Assembly: GCA_963747335.1 (NCBI GenBank)
Contig: CAVVEV010000003.1
Coordinates: 186,001-250,000 of the forward strand
DNA from: Prado023 sp963747335
GTDB lineage: Bacteria; Actinomycetota; Actinomycetes; S36-B12; CAIYMF01
Direction: 5' to 3'
Length of the DNA: 64,000 bases
In this document: piece by piece, positions 6,629 to 16,051 of the stretch
Layout of the letters: every line of letters starts with the position of its first letter
Numbering within the stretch: the first letter of the stretch is position 1
Notes under the pieces: model-generated
Database searches by the model: none
The model's input: only the letters and a program-made list of their open reading frames with translations
What the model was told of the DNA's origin: nothing
Position numbers and translations under genes: made by a program

Positions 6629-7303
6629 TCAGGTGACCAGCCGGTAGCCGATCCCCGGGTCGGTCAGAAGGTGGCGCGGTCGCGCGGGATCGGGCTCGAG
6701 CTTGCGCCGCAGCTGGGCGAGGTACACGCGCAGGTAGTGGCTCTCGCGGTCCAGGTCAGGGCCGCGAAGCTCGCGCAGCAGCTCCTTCTGGGTCACGATC
6801 CGCCCGGCGTTGCGGGCCAGGATCTCCAGGAGCCGCCACTCGGTGGGCGTGAGGCGCACGGGTTGCCCGTCGCGGGTCACCAGCCGGGCTGCGAGGTCGA
6901 TCGTGAACGAGTCGGTGACGACCACGGGGTCGGCCTCCACTCCGGCCGACCTACGCGTCGCCGCGCGGATCCGAGCCAGCAGCTCGTCCATCGCGAACGG
7001 CTTGGAGACGTAGTCGTCGGCGCCGGCGTCGAGGGCGGCGACCTTGTCGTGGCTGGTCTGGCGTGCCGAGAGGACCACAACCGGGACCTGGCTCCAGCCG
7101 CGGACCGCGTGCAGGATCTCCATGCCGTCGAGATCGGGGAGCCCGAGGTCGAGCAGGATCAGGTCGGGGTGGCTGCTGGCCGCCAGGTCCAGGCCGGCTG
7201 TCCCGGTCACGGCTACGTCGGTCTCGTAGCCCCGGGCGTTGAGGGTGATCGCCAGGGCGCGTGCCAGGGCAGGCTCGTCCTCGATGATGAGGATCCGGGT
7301 CAT
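6629..7303 (-). CDS. kdpE: KdpE, OmpR-family response regulator
   Basis: A 224-residue response regulator. The receiver domain (1-120) has the acidic pair IIEDE, the phospho-acceptor Asp in LILLDLGLPD, the Thr/Ser switch VVVLSAR and the Lys in VSKPF. The C-terminal winged helix (130-224) has LTPTEWRLLEIL and the GIGYRL wing. It should activate the kdp operon under K+ limitation after phosphorylation by KdpD. The ATG overlaps the kdpD stop as ATGA. The likely target is the phased repeat array upstream of the operon. Confidence 0.95.
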   Translation of the reverse strand: MTRILIIEDEPALARALAITLNARGYETDVAVTGTAGLDLAASSHPDLILLDLGLPDLDGMEILHAVRGWSQVPVVVLSARQTSHDKVAALDAGADDYVSKPFAMDELLARIRAATRRSAGVEADPVVVTDSFTIDLAARLVTRDGQPVRLTPTEWRLLEILARNAGRIVTQKELLRELRGPDLDRESHYLRVYLAQLRRKLEPDPARPRHLLTDPGIGYRLVT

Positions 7304-9909
7304 GGTCGCCCTCCGAGGCCCTCGTCCTGGGCCGAGGCATCGGCGCGCTGCAGGGTCAGCACCATGGTGAGGCCACCGCCCGGTGTCTCCTCTGCGTCGA
7401 GGGTGCCCCCGTTGGCCTGTGCGAATCCTCGGGAGACAGCCAGGCCCAGACCCACGCCCTGACCGGCCGGCACGTCACCGAGGCGTTGGAAGGCGCTGAA
7501 GATGGACTCGAGGCTCTGCGCGGGGACTCCCGGTCCTCGGTCAACGACGCGCAGCACGACCTTGTCCTTGATGGTGCCGGCGGTGATCCGCACCGGGTGC
7601 TCGGGGGGTGAGTAGCGCAGGGCGTTCTCGACGAGGTTGGCGATGATCCGTTCGATGAGTCCCGCGTCGCCGAGGACTGTCGGCAGGGTCACGCGCACGT
7701 CGACGTCGACCCGATCTGCGGGGACTCCTGCCAGGGCACGGGGGACGACCTCGTCCAGGGCGACCGGCTCGGTGCGCAGCACCAGCGCGCCGGCGTCCAG
7801 GCGGCTCATGTCCAGCAGGTTGTCGATCAGGCCCTGCAGCCGGTCGGCCGAGCTCTCGATCCCCGCCAGGAGCTCTGCGCGGTCGGCTTCGGGCAGGTCG
7901 AGGTCGGGTGCCCGCAGGGTCCCCACGCAGGCCTTGATCCCGGCCAGTGGGCTGCGTAGGTCGTGGCTGACGGCGGCGAGCAGCGAGGAGCGGATGTCGC
8001 TGCGGGCCCGCTCGATCCGGGCGCTGGACGCCTCGATGCGCAACTGCTCGCGCTCCAGCAGGGTGCCGATCTGGGCCGAGACCGCCGACAGGACCCGGGT
8101 GTCCTCGGCGGAGAGGTCACGGCCCTCCAGCATGAGGACCGCAGTGTCGGACACCGGGACGCGCACGCCCTGGCCGTCGGCGGTCGGAGGCCTGTCGCCG
8201 CTCGAGGTGATCACGCGCCAGCCCGCGACCGGATCCTCGCGCGTGAGCAGGGATGCACTGGTCACCGCGAACGTCTCGCGGATGCGCTCGAGCATCGCGG
8301 GCAGGGCGTCCTCTCCGCGCAGGACGGAGTTGGCGAGCAGCGTCAGCGTGTCCGCCTCTGCACGGGCCCGCGCGGCCTCCTTGGTCCGGCGTGCGGCGGT
8401 GTCGACGACGATCGCCACGGCGACCGCCACGGTCACCATCAGCAGCAGCGCCGCGGCATTGATGGGCTGGTTGATGGTCCAGGTGTAGGTGGGTTCGATG
8501 AACAGGTAGTTCAGGGCCAACCCCGCGATCACCGCGGCCGCCACTGCAGGAGCCAGGCCCCCGACCAGGGCGACCGTGACGGCCAGGGCCAGCATGGCTT
8601 GGGAGACCAGGCTCAGGCTGTCGGTGTTGAGCAGGGCGAGGGTGAGGACGGGTGGGCCGAGGATCGCCAGCACCCATCCGGCGGCCCTGCGTCGTGCTGG
8701 CAGGGCGGGAGCGCGCGTGCGGATCCCGGGGTCCCCGGTCTGGTGGTGCGTGACGACCACCACGTCCATGTCGCCGCTGCCGCGGATCACGCCCGGGCTG
8801 GCGCCGGGCAGCAGTGCCGAGCGCAGCCGCCCGCGGCTGGTCTCACCCATCACGATGTGGCTGGCGTTCACCCCGCGGGAGAACTCCAGGATCGCCTCGG
8901 CAGTGTCCTCGCCCAGGACGTTGTGGAAGGTGCCGCCCAGCGACTCGACCAGGGCGCGTTGGCGCAGGAGGGCGTCGGGGGTGCCGTGGGCCAGTCCGTC
9001 CCCGAGGCTGACGTGCAGGGCCAGCAGCTCCCCGCCTGACCGGGAGTCCGCGATCCGCGCCCCGCGTCGGATGAGGGTCTCTCCCTCGGGGCCGCCGGTG
9101 AGGGCGACCACCACGCGCTCCCGTGCGGGCCAGGTGTCGGTGATCTCGTTGTCGGCGCGGTAGCTCTCGAGAGCGGCGTCGACGCGGTCGGCGACCCAGA
9201 GCAGCGCCAGTTCGCGCAGGGCGGTCAGGTTGCCGACGCGGAAGAAGTTGGTCAGGGCGGCGTCGATCTTCTCGGCGCTGTACACGTTGCCATGGGCCAG
9301 GCGTCGGCGAAGGGCCTGCGGGCTCATGTCCACCAGCTCGATCTGGTCGGCGGAGCGCACGACGTCGTCGGGCACGGTCTCCTGCTGGCGGATGCCGGTG
9401 ATCGACTCGACGACGTCGTTCAGCGACTCCAGGTGCTGGATGTTCACAGTGGTGACCACGTCGATGCCGGCGTCCAGCAGGGCCTGGACGTCCTGCCAGC
9501 GCTTGGCGTTGCCCGCACCGGGGACGTTGGTGTGCGCGAGCTCGTCGACCAGGGCCAACTCGGGTCGGCGGGCGAGGACCGCGTTGAGGTCCATCTCGGT
9601 GAACGATGCCCCGCGGTGGTCGATCACCCGCCGGGGCACCACCTCCAGCCCTTCGATCAACGCGGCGGTGTGCTCCCGGCCGTGGGTCTCGACGAAGCCG
9701 ATCACCACGTCCGCCCCGCGGGCCAGGCGCCGATGGCCCTCGGCGAGCATGTCGTAGGTCTTTCCGACGCCTGGAGCAGCCCCCATGTAGACGCGCAGCG
9801 TGCCTGGCCGCCTGGCCGGCTCGGGGGCATCGGATGGCACCGCGACGACGCCCGGCTCCTCAGGCGGCATCGAAGGAGGGACGTCCACGGCGTTCAGTCT
9901 GTCCGACAC
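7300..9909 (-). CDS. kdpD: KdpD, K+-responsive sensor histidine kinase
   Basis: An 869-residue sensor kinase of full family length. In order: the N-terminal KdpD domain with Walker A GAAPGVGKTY (about 43-52), a USP-like domain, four transmembrane helices in the middle, a GAF-like region, and the kinase core with H-box SHDLRSPLAGIKA, N-box NLVENALRYSP and G-boxes DRGPGVP and GVGLGLAVS. It phosphorylates KdpE when external K+ is low. The GTG at 9909 is preferred because it lies one base from the kdpC stop; in-frame sequence upstream is antisense-like. It overlaps kdpE by 4 bases. Confidence 0.95.
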   Translation of the reverse strand: MSDRLNAVDVPPSMPPEEPGVVAVPSDAPEPARRPGTLRVYMGAAPGVGKTYDMLAEGHRRLARGADVVIGFVETHGREHTAALIEGLEVVPRRVIDHRGASFTEMDLNAVLARRPELALVDELAHTNVPGAGNAKRWQDVQALLDAGIDVVTTVNIQHLESLNDVVESITGIRQQETVPDDVVRSADQIELVDMSPQALRRRLAHGNVYSAEKIDAALTNFFRVGNLTALRELALLWVADRVDAALESYRADNEITDTWPARERVVVALTGGPEGETLIRRGARIADSRSGGELLALHVSLGDGLAHGTPDALLRQRALVESLGGTFHNVLGEDTAEAILEFSRGVNASHIVMGETSRGRLRSALLPGASPGVIRGSGDMDVVVVTHHQTGDPGIRTRAPALPARRRAAGWVLAILGPPVLTLALLNTDSLSLVSQAMLALAVTVALVGGLAPAVAAAVIAGLALNYLFIEPTYTWTINQPINAAALLLMVTVAVAVAIVVDTAARRTKEAARARAEADTLTLLANSVLRGEDALPAMLERIRETFAVTSASLLTREDPVAGWRVITSSGDRPPTADGQGVRVPVSDTAVLMLEGRDLSAEDTRVLSAVSAQIGTLLEREQLRIEASSARIERARSDIRSSLLAAVSHDLRSPLAGIKACVGTLRAPDLDLPEADRAELLAGIESSADRLQGLIDNLLDMSRLDAGALVLRTEPVALDEVVPRALAGVPADRVDVDVRVTLPTVLGDAGLIERIIANLVENALRYSPPEHPVRITAGTIKDKVVLRVVDRGPGVPAQSLESIFSAFQRLGDVPAGQGVGLGLAVSRGFAQANGGTLDAEETPGGGLTMVLTLQRADASAQDEGLGGRP

Positions 9910-9910
9910 A

Positions 9911-10492
9911 TCACGTCCTGCCCAGTTCATCGAGGGCAAGGTTGAGTTCCAGGACGTTGACTCCTGGCTGGCCGAGGAACCCCAGCGCCCGGCCCTGCGT
10001 GTGGTCGGCGACGAGGTCGGCCACCACATCCCTGCCCAGTCCCCGGGCCCCGGCCACTCGGGCCAACTGCAGGGCGGCGTACTCCGGGGAGATGTGCGGG
10101 TCCAACCCCGAGGCGGAGGCCGTGACCGCATCCGCCGGCACCTCGTCCAGGGGCACGTCGTTGGCGGCGGCCACAGCCGCCCGGCGCTCCTCGATCACCT
10201 GGACGAGGTCTGTGTTGTTGGGCCCCAGGTTGGATCCTCCAGTGGCCAGTGGGTCGTACCCGCCGACCGACGGCCTGGGCCAGAAGTACTCGGGGGTATC
10301 GAACCCCTGTGCCAGGAGTGAGGACCCGACGACCGTGCCGTCCACCGCCACCAGTGAGCCGTCGGTCCGCGCGGGCATGACCCGACCGATCGCGAAGACC
10401 AGGGCGGGGTAGAGCAGGCCGAGCAGGACGGTCATCACGACCAGCATCCGGAGGGCGGGTGCGACTTGGCGCAGGGTTGGCATGGTGATCAC
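9911..10492 (-). CDS. kdpC: KdpC, K+-transporting ATPase subunit C
   Basis: A 193-residue subunit with one N-terminal membrane helix (about residues 15-38) and a periplasm-facing domain. Family motifs are present: FWPRPS, GGSNLGP, DPHISPEYA and VNVLELN. KdpC stabilises the KdpFABC complex and raises its ATP affinity. The start ATGATCACC overlaps the kdpB stop; a second Met three codons later is possible. It is co-transcribed with the other kdp genes. Confidence 0.95.
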   Translation of the reverse strand: MITMPTLRQVAPALRMLVVMTVLLGLLYPALVFAIGRVMPARTDGSLVAVDGTVVGSSLLAQGFDTPEYFWPRPSVGGYDPLATGGSNLGPNNTDLVQVIEERRAAVAAANDVPLDEVPADAVTASASGLDPHISPEYAALQLARVAGARGLGRDVVADLVADHTQGRALGFLGQPGVNVLELNLALDELGRT

Positions 10493-12564
10493 GCGATTCC
10501 GGGGATGAGGGAGACGAGCAGGTCGATGGCCTTGATGCCCAGGAACGGCACGATCAGCCCGCCGAGGCCGTAGATGCCCATGTTGCGGGCCAGCAGCGCG
10601 GAGGCACTGGAGGGCGTGTAGCGGACGCCACGCAGGGCCAAGGGGATCAGGGCCACGATGATCAACGCGTTGAAGATGACCGCGGACAGGATCGCGGACT
10701 CCGGCGACGACAGGCGCATGATGTTCAGCGCGTCCAGCTGCGGGTACACCACGACGAACATCGCGGGGATGATCGCGAAGTACTTGGCGACGTCGTTGGC
10801 GATGGAGAACGTGGTCAGCGCACCGCGGGTGATGAGCAGTTGCTTGCCGATGCCGACGATCTCGATCAGCTTGGTCGGGTTGGAGTCCAGATCGACCATG
10901 TTGCCGGCCTCCTTGGCCGCCGACGTCCCGGTGTTCATCGCCACCCCCACGTCGGCCTGGGCAAGTGCGGGGGCGTCGTTGGTACCGTCCCCGGTCATGG
11001 CGACCAGGTGCCCGCCCTCCTGCTCGGCGCGGATCAGGGCCATCTTGTCCTCGGGCTTGGCCTCAGCCAGGAAGTCGTCCACCCCCGCCTCGGCAGCGAT
11101 CGCCCGCGCGGTCAGCGGGTTGTCCCCGGTGATCATCACCGTACGGATCCCCATCGCGCGCAGCTCGGCGAACCGGTCGCGCATCCCCTCCTTGACCACG
11201 TCCTTGAGGTGCACGACCCCGAGGGCGACGGCGGTCCCGCCGCCGATGCGCTCAGCCACCACGAGTGGTGTGCCGCCGGCCATCGAGATGGCGTCGACGG
11301 CCGCGCCGACGTCCTCGGTGGGGTGCCCACCGTTGTCCCGCACCCACTTCATCACCGCGGCCGCGGCACCCTTGCGGATCTCGCGCTGCTCTTCCGGCAG
11401 GTCGATGCCCGACATGCGGGTGGCGGCGCTGAACGGCACGAAAGTCGCGTCCTGCAACGACTCGGGGGCCCGCAGTCCGTACTTGTCCTTGGCCAGGACG
11501 ACGATCGACCGGCCCTCGGGGGTCTCGTCCGGGAGGCTCGACAGCTGCGCGGCGCGCGCCAGCCGCTGGGGATCCACGCCGGCGACAGGGACGAACTCGA
11601 AGGCCTGACGGTTGCCCAGGGTTATGGTCCCGGTCTTGTCCAGGAGCAGCACATCGACGTCTCCGGCCGCCTCCACGGCACGCCCGGACATGGCCAGCAC
11701 GTTGCGCTGCACCAGCCGGTCCATCCCGGCGATCCCGATCGCCGAGAGCAGGGCGCCGATGGTGGTCGGGATCAGGCACACCAGAAGTGCGATGAGCACG
11801 ATCATGGGCTGCGGCTGCCCGGAGTAGGTTGACAGCGGCTGCAGGGTGACGACCACAAGCAGGAAGATCAGGGTCAGGGCGGCCAGGACCTGGTTCAGGG
11901 CGATCTCGTTGGGGGTCTTCTGCCGGGCTGAGCCCTCGACCAGGGCGATCATGCGGTCAAGGAAGCTGTCACCGAACGCGGCGGTGATCCGCACCACGAT
12001 GCGGTCTGAGAGCACCTTGGTTCCGCCGGTCACCGCAGACCGGTCGCCCCCCGATTCACGGATGACCGGCGCGGACTCACCGGTGATCGCCGACTCGTCG
12101 ACGCTTGCCACGCCCTCGACGACGTCACCGTCGCCGGGGATGATCTGGCCCGCCTCGACGACCACCAGGTCCCCGACTCGCAGGTCCGGCCCCGGGACCT
12201 CCTGCTCGGTGCCGTCGGGCAGGAGCCGGCGTGCCGTGGTGTCGGTGCGCGCTGCCTTCAGCGCTGAGGCCTGCGCACGCCCACGGCTCTCGGCGACAGC
12301 CTCGGCCAGATTGGCGAACACGACCGTGAGCCACAACCACACGGCGATCCCGACGCTGAAGACGCTGGGATCCGAGATGGCCAGCAGGGTGGTGGCGATG
12401 GACCCCACCCAGACGACGAACATGACCGGGGATCGCCACTGGTGCGCGGGGTGCAGCTTGCGCAGGGCATCGGGAAGCCCTGCGGCCAGTTGCGTGGGTT
12501 GGAACGGACTGGCCGATCGAGCTGGGGCCAGCGAAGGCTCCTTGTGAGAGGTGGTGGAAGTCAT
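10489..12564 (-). CDS. kdpB: KdpB, K+-transporting P-type ATPase catalytic subunit
   Basis: A 691-residue P-type ATPase. The phosphorylated Asp lies in DKTGT; the actuator loop is TGESAPVI, the hinge is TGDGTNDAPALAQADVG, and nucleotide-binding residues occur in the large cytoplasmic loop. It hydrolyses ATP to drive high-affinity K+ uptake through KdpA. Length and motifs are complete. Its start overlaps the kdpA stop by 4 bases, as at the other junctions of this operon. Confidence 0.96.
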   Translation of the reverse strand: MTSTTSHKEPSLAPARSASPFQPTQLAAGLPDALRKLHPAHQWRSPVMFVVWVGSIATTLLAISDPSVFSVGIAVWLWLTVVFANLAEAVAESRGRAQASALKAARTDTTARRLLPDGTEQEVPGPDLRVGDLVVVEAGQIIPGDGDVVEGVASVDESAITGESAPVIRESGGDRSAVTGGTKVLSDRIVVRITAAFGDSFLDRMIALVEGSARQKTPNEIALNQVLAALTLIFLLVVVTLQPLSTYSGQPQPMIVLIALLVCLIPTTIGALLSAIGIAGMDRLVQRNVLAMSGRAVEAAGDVDVLLLDKTGTITLGNRQAFEFVPVAGVDPQRLARAAQLSSLPDETPEGRSIVVLAKDKYGLRAPESLQDATFVPFSAATRMSGIDLPEEQREIRKGAAAAVMKWVRDNGGHPTEDVGAAVDAISMAGGTPLVVAERIGGGTAVALGVVHLKDVVKEGMRDRFAELRAMGIRTVMITGDNPLTARAIAAEAGVDDFLAEAKPEDKMALIRAEQEGGHLVAMTGDGTNDAPALAQADVGVAMNTGTSAAKEAGNMVDLDSNPTKLIEIVGIGKQLLITRGALTTFSIANDVAKYFAIIPAMFVVVYPQLDALNIMRLSSPESAILSAVIFNALIIVALIPLALRGVRYTPSSASALLARNMGIYGLGGLIVPFLGIKAIDLLVSLIPGIA

Positions 12565-14225
12565 TGCAGGGCCTCCGCGATGGGGGAGAGGGCAAGTGCG
12601 GGCACGAACGTGAGGCCCGCGACGATCAGGACGACAGCGAGGAGCAGGCCGATGAAGACCGGGCCCGTGGTCGGCAGGGTCCCCGCGCTTGGCGGCACTC
12701 GGCGCTGTTGCGCCAACGAGCCGGCGAGGCCGAGCACCAGGATGATCGGGACGAACCTGCCGAACAGCATCGCTACGCCCAGTGCGGTGTTCTGGTAGTC
12801 GGTGCCCGCGCCGAATCCGGCGAACGCGCTGCCGTTGTTGTTGCTCGCTGAGGCGTAGGCGTAGAGGATCTCGGACAGCCCGTGCGGACCGGGGTCCTGG
12901 ACCGAGGCCTCAACCAGCGAGGTGATGCCCGCGGTCAGGGCACCGCCAACCAGCACCAGAGTGGGCATGGCCAGGATGTACAGGGCCACGAAGGTGACCT
13001 CACGCCGGCCGATCTTCTTGCCCACGTACTCCGGAGTTCGCCCGACCATGAGGCCGGCGAGGAACACCGTGAGGATCGCCAGGACGAGGATCCCGTAGAG
13101 GCCCACGCCCACGCCGCCGGGCGAGACCTCGCCCAGCATCATGTTGGCCAGCGCCACACCCCCGCCCAGGGGGGTCATGGAGTCGTGCATCGAGTTCACC
13201 GACCCGGTGGAGGTCCCCGTCGTGGAGACGGCGAAGAGCGCCGACGCCGCTTCCCCGAACCGAACCTCCTTGCCCTCCATCGCTGCACCGGCCAACGACG
13301 TCGCGGTCCCGCCGCCGGCGAGCTCCGCCCACGTGGCGGTGACCACTGCGCCGAGCCAGAGCACGGCCATCACCGTGACCACGGCCGGGCCCTGGCGGGC
13401 GCTGCCGACCATCCGGCCGAACATCCGCGGCAGGCTGAACGGGATCACCAGCAGCAGGAAGACCTCGAACAGGTTGATCCACGCGCTCGGGTTCTCGAAG
13501 GGGTGCGCCGAGTTGGCGTTGTAGAAGCCGCCGCCGTTCGTGCCCAGCTCCTTGATCGCCTCCTGGCTGGCCACCGGGCCCCCGGTGATCGCCTGGGTGC
13601 CGCCGGCCACCGTCGCGATCTCGTTCGGGCTGGTGAAGTTCTGGACGACTCCGCCGATCATCAGGACGACAGCCGCCACGATCGACAAGGGCAGCAGGAT
13701 GCGCAGCACGGCGCGGGTCAGGTCGACCCAGAAGTTGCCCACCCTGTCGGTGTGCTCACGGGTGAACCCGCGGATCAGTGCCACGGCGACGGCCAGTCCG
13801 ACGGCCGCGGACAGGAAGTTCTGAACCGCCAGGCCCGCCATCTGGGCGAGGTGGCCCATGGTCGACTCGCCGGAGTACCACTGCCAGTTCGTGTTCGTGA
13901 CGAACGAAACCGCCGTGTTCCAGGCGCCGACCGCGGGAACGCCAGGCATGCCCAGGGACAGGGGCAGCAGGGCCTGGAGACGCAGCAGCCCGTAGAGCAC
14001 GAACACGGATGCAGCCGAGAACACCAGCAGTGAGCGTGCGTAGACCCCCCAGCGCTGGTCGGCCCGCGGATCGATGCCACTGAGACGGTAGATGGCCCGC
14101 TCGGCCCGCCAGTCGGTCGCAGACGTGAACACGCGGTACATGTGATCGCCCAAGGGGCGGTACGCCGCAGCGAGCGCGGCCACCAGGAGGAGGATCTGCA
14201 GCGCTCCGGCTGCTGCCTCACTCAT
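12561..14225 (-). CDS. kdpA: KdpA, K+-channel-like subunit
   Basis: A 554-residue membrane protein of the superfamily of K+ transporters, with four selectivity-filter segments visible: TNTNWQWYSGE, NGGGFYNANSAHP, GTSTGSVNSMHD and SNNNGSAFAGF. It binds and conducts K+ within KdpFABC. The ATG at 14225 (MSEAAAG) is chosen because it shares a base with the kdpF stop (TGATG); the longer in-frame extension to 14360 has no family character and overlaps kdpF. Confidence 0.96.
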   Translation of the reverse strand: MSEAAAGALQILLLVAALAAAYRPLGDHMYRVFTSATDWRAERAIYRLSGIDPRADQRWGVYARSLLVFSAASVFVLYGLLRLQALLPLSLGMPGVPAVGAWNTAVSFVTNTNWQWYSGESTMGHLAQMAGLAVQNFLSAAVGLAVAVALIRGFTREHTDRVGNFWVDLTRAVLRILLPLSIVAAVVLMIGGVVQNFTSPNEIATVAGGTQAITGGPVASQEAIKELGTNGGGFYNANSAHPFENPSAWINLFEVFLLLVIPFSLPRMFGRMVGSARQGPAVVTVMAVLWLGAVVTATWAELAGGGTATSLAGAAMEGKEVRFGEAASALFAVSTTGTSTGSVNSMHDSMTPLGGGVALANMMLGEVSPGGVGVGLYGILVLAILTVFLAGLMVGRTPEYVGKKIGRREVTFVALYILAMPTLVLVGGALTAGITSLVEASVQDPGPHGLSEILYAYASASNNNGSAFAGFGAGTDYQNTALGVAMLFGRFVPIILVLGLAGSLAQQRRVPPSAGTLPTTGPVFIGLLLAVVLIVAGLTFVPALALSPIAEALQ

Positions 14226-14314
14226 CAGAACCGCTCCGGGCGCAGGAGGGCATAGAGCAGGTACCCAGCGAGGGCGAGCGCCACGACGAGTGCGGCGATG
14301 TTGAGGAAGCTCAC
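14225..14314 (-). CDS. kdpF: KdpF, small subunit of the K+ ATPase
   Basis: A 29-residue single-helix peptide starting at GTG 14314. The sequence ends LLYALLRPERF, where the (L/F)P-E-(R/K)-F tail is the usual KdpF signature. In E. coli, KdpF sits at the KdpA/KdpB interface and stabilises the complex. Its stop overlaps the kdpA ATG, and its GTG overlaps the stop of another short ORF just upstream. Confidence 0.88.
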   Translation of the reverse strand: MSFLNIAALVVALALAGYLLYALLRPERF

Positions 14315-14394
14315 AGCCGCTCAACCGCCCGCAGCAGGCCCAGCAGGGCAGCGAAACCAACGAGCGTCCCGATCAGGACGAGAACCTCAGACAT
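14311..14394 (-). CDS. 27-residue membrane peptide leading the kdp operon
   Basis: A short ORF starting at ATG 14394, with CGGAGGG 9 bases upstream, the best ribosome binding site of the operon head. The peptide begins MSEVLVLIGTLVGF, continues with a Leu-rich stretch and ends RAVERL: one hydrophobic helix with a basic/acidic tail. Its TGA overlaps the kdpF GTG as GTGA, so kdpF translation is probably coupled to it. I believe similar short ORFs precede kdpF in other actinobacteria, but I cannot verify that here. It could be an extra small subunit or a coupling leader. Confidence 0.6.
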   Translation of the reverse strand: MSEVLVLIGTLVGFAALLGLLRAVERL

Positions 14395-14468
14395 GTGCCG
14401 ACCCTCCGATGTGCCAGTGGCGTGCACTGCCATGAGACGGCACAGCGGCGTGCTTTCACGAGGATCCT

Positions 14469-14515
14469 GACGGAACCCGGACGCCGTTCGACGCGATCCG
14501 GACGCCCTCCTGACG
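14469..14515 (-). promoter_or_regulatory. Phased direct-repeat array, likely KdpE site
   Basis: Read on the minus strand, five CGTC cores occur at spacings of 11, 11, 10 and 11 bases, within units such as GGCGTCAGGAG, GGCGTCCGGAT and GGCGTCCGGGT. They lie 75-121 bases upstream of the first kdp ORF. OmpR-family regulators bind tandem direct repeats with about 11-base phasing, so KdpE is the natural candidate. Confidence 0.55.
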
Positions 14516-14532
14516 CCGGTGGGCGCCGCGGG

Positions 14533-15832
14533 TCAGACGTACATCGCGTCGATCTGGTGGGCGAAGTGCAGCTCGACGACCCTTCGCTTGACCTTGAGGC
14601 TGGTGGTGAGCTCGCCGTGGGCCTCGGTGAGGTCGCGGGTGAGGATGCTGAACTTCTCTTCTTGATCGTCTCCCAGCGGTTCAATGTGGCGTTCAGCTCG
14701 TCGATGGTCCCCTGGATGGCGGCACGGACCCGCACGGTCTGGGACAGCGTCAGATAGTCACCACCACTGAATCCGTGGGCGGTGGCGAACGCGACGAGCC
14801 CTTCGGGGTCGAGGGTGACCAGCGCGGTGACGTAGTTGCGCTTGTCGGCGTGCACGATCAGGTGTGACCCCAGGGCGGGCATGGCCTGGAACCGGGCGGC
14901 CATGGCTCCGGGGGCGATGTACTTGCCGCCGGAGGTCGTGACCAGGTCCTTCTTGCGATCGGTGATCCGCACCCGCCCTGAGTCGTCGAGGGAGCCGATG
15001 TCGCCGGTGGCCAGCCAGCCATCGGCCAGCATGACCTCGGCGCTGTCGCGAGGCAGATTGCGGTACCCGGTCATGAGGTGGGGCCCACGCAGGAGGATCT
15101 CGCTGTCCGGAGCGATCCGGATCTCGGTACCGGGGATGGGTTGCCCCACGGTGCCGAACACCTGGTCGTCCGGGGGCACGAGGCAGCTGGCGGCAGAGGT
15201 CTCGGTCAGGCCGTAGCCCTCGAGGATGGGCATGCCGGCGGCATCGAACCAGCGGGCCACCTCGCGGTCGAGCGCGGCCGATCCGCACACGAAGCACCGG
15301 ATCCGTCCCTCGGTCGGGGACTTGACCTTGGTGAACACGAGCCCGGTCTGCCAGGGCCAGCTCCACCGGGCGAGCGCCCGGCGACGCCGACCTGAACGTC
15401 GGGCCTCCTTGATGTCGGCGGAGGTGTGGAGAGCCCAGGCGTAGGCCCTGCGCGCCACCGCGCCACTGGACTCAGCGCGGGCGTTGGCTGCGGTATAGAT
15501 CATCTCGACGATCCGCGGCACGCCGGCCATGAACGTGGGTTTGATCGTCGCGAGGTTCGCCACAAGCTCGGGAACCCGGCCGTCAACTGCGGTCGTGAAC
15601 CCGACCTGCATCTGGAAGGCGGGCAGCACCTTGCCGAACGAGTGGGACAGCGGAAACCACAGGTACTGCAGGTCATCGATGGTGATGATCCCCAGGGCGT
15701 CGACCGAGGCGCCTCGAAGACCCAGCTGCGGTGGGCCAGCTCGACGCCCTTTGGTCGCCCTGTGGTCCCCGAGGTGTAGATCAGGGTGGCCAGCGACTCC
15801 GGGGTCAACCGCGCGACCTGCGCGTCGATCAT
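14533..15832 (-). pseudogene. Truncated, frameshifted long-chain acyl-CoA synthetase
   Basis: Remnant of an AMP-forming long-chain fatty acid-CoA ligase. The preserved pieces are the ATP-binding motif LIYTSGTTGRPKGVEL (near 15780), the middle domain with EGYGLTETSAASC and LATGDIG, and a C-terminal tail ending HFAHQIDAMYV before the stop at 14533-14535. At least two frame changes are needed, one near 15720 and one near 14655 (after WETIKK). About 200 N-terminal residues are missing: the sequence upstream of 15832 is unrelated. A functional ligase needs both the missing half and an intact frame, so this is decayed rather than merely mis-sequenced. Confidence 0.85.
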
Positions 15833-16031
15833 GTGGGGTCGTCCGTGCCTGGGAGAGCGAACAGCTCTCTGCCCAGCAGCGGTCAGAGGAGAACCCGAAC
15901 CCGGTTCTGCAGCGGGCCGCTGGCCACCGTGGTTCAGGACCTGCTCTCCCAGGTGATCTACTTCGTGATCGCCGTGACGCTGCTCGGTTGACGGGCAAGT
16001 GCCCTGTCCTGGATCCCTGGCCGTATTCTAT

Positions 16032-16042
16032 ATATGGCATAT
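16032..16042. promoter_or_regulatory. Palindrome ATATG-G-CATAT before XRE gene
   Basis: A perfect 11-base inverted repeat with a single central G lies in an AT-rich stretch that probably contains the -10 box, 10 bases before the XRE start at 16052. Autoregulation by the XRE protein is inferred. Confidence 0.4.
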
Positions 16043-16051
16043 CATGGGGAG

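Noticed and set aside
15833..15991. Plus-strand hydrophobic tail ending VIYFVIAVTLLG
   Set aside because: It could be the end of a small membrane protein, but no start, ribosome binding site or consistent upstream frame was found.
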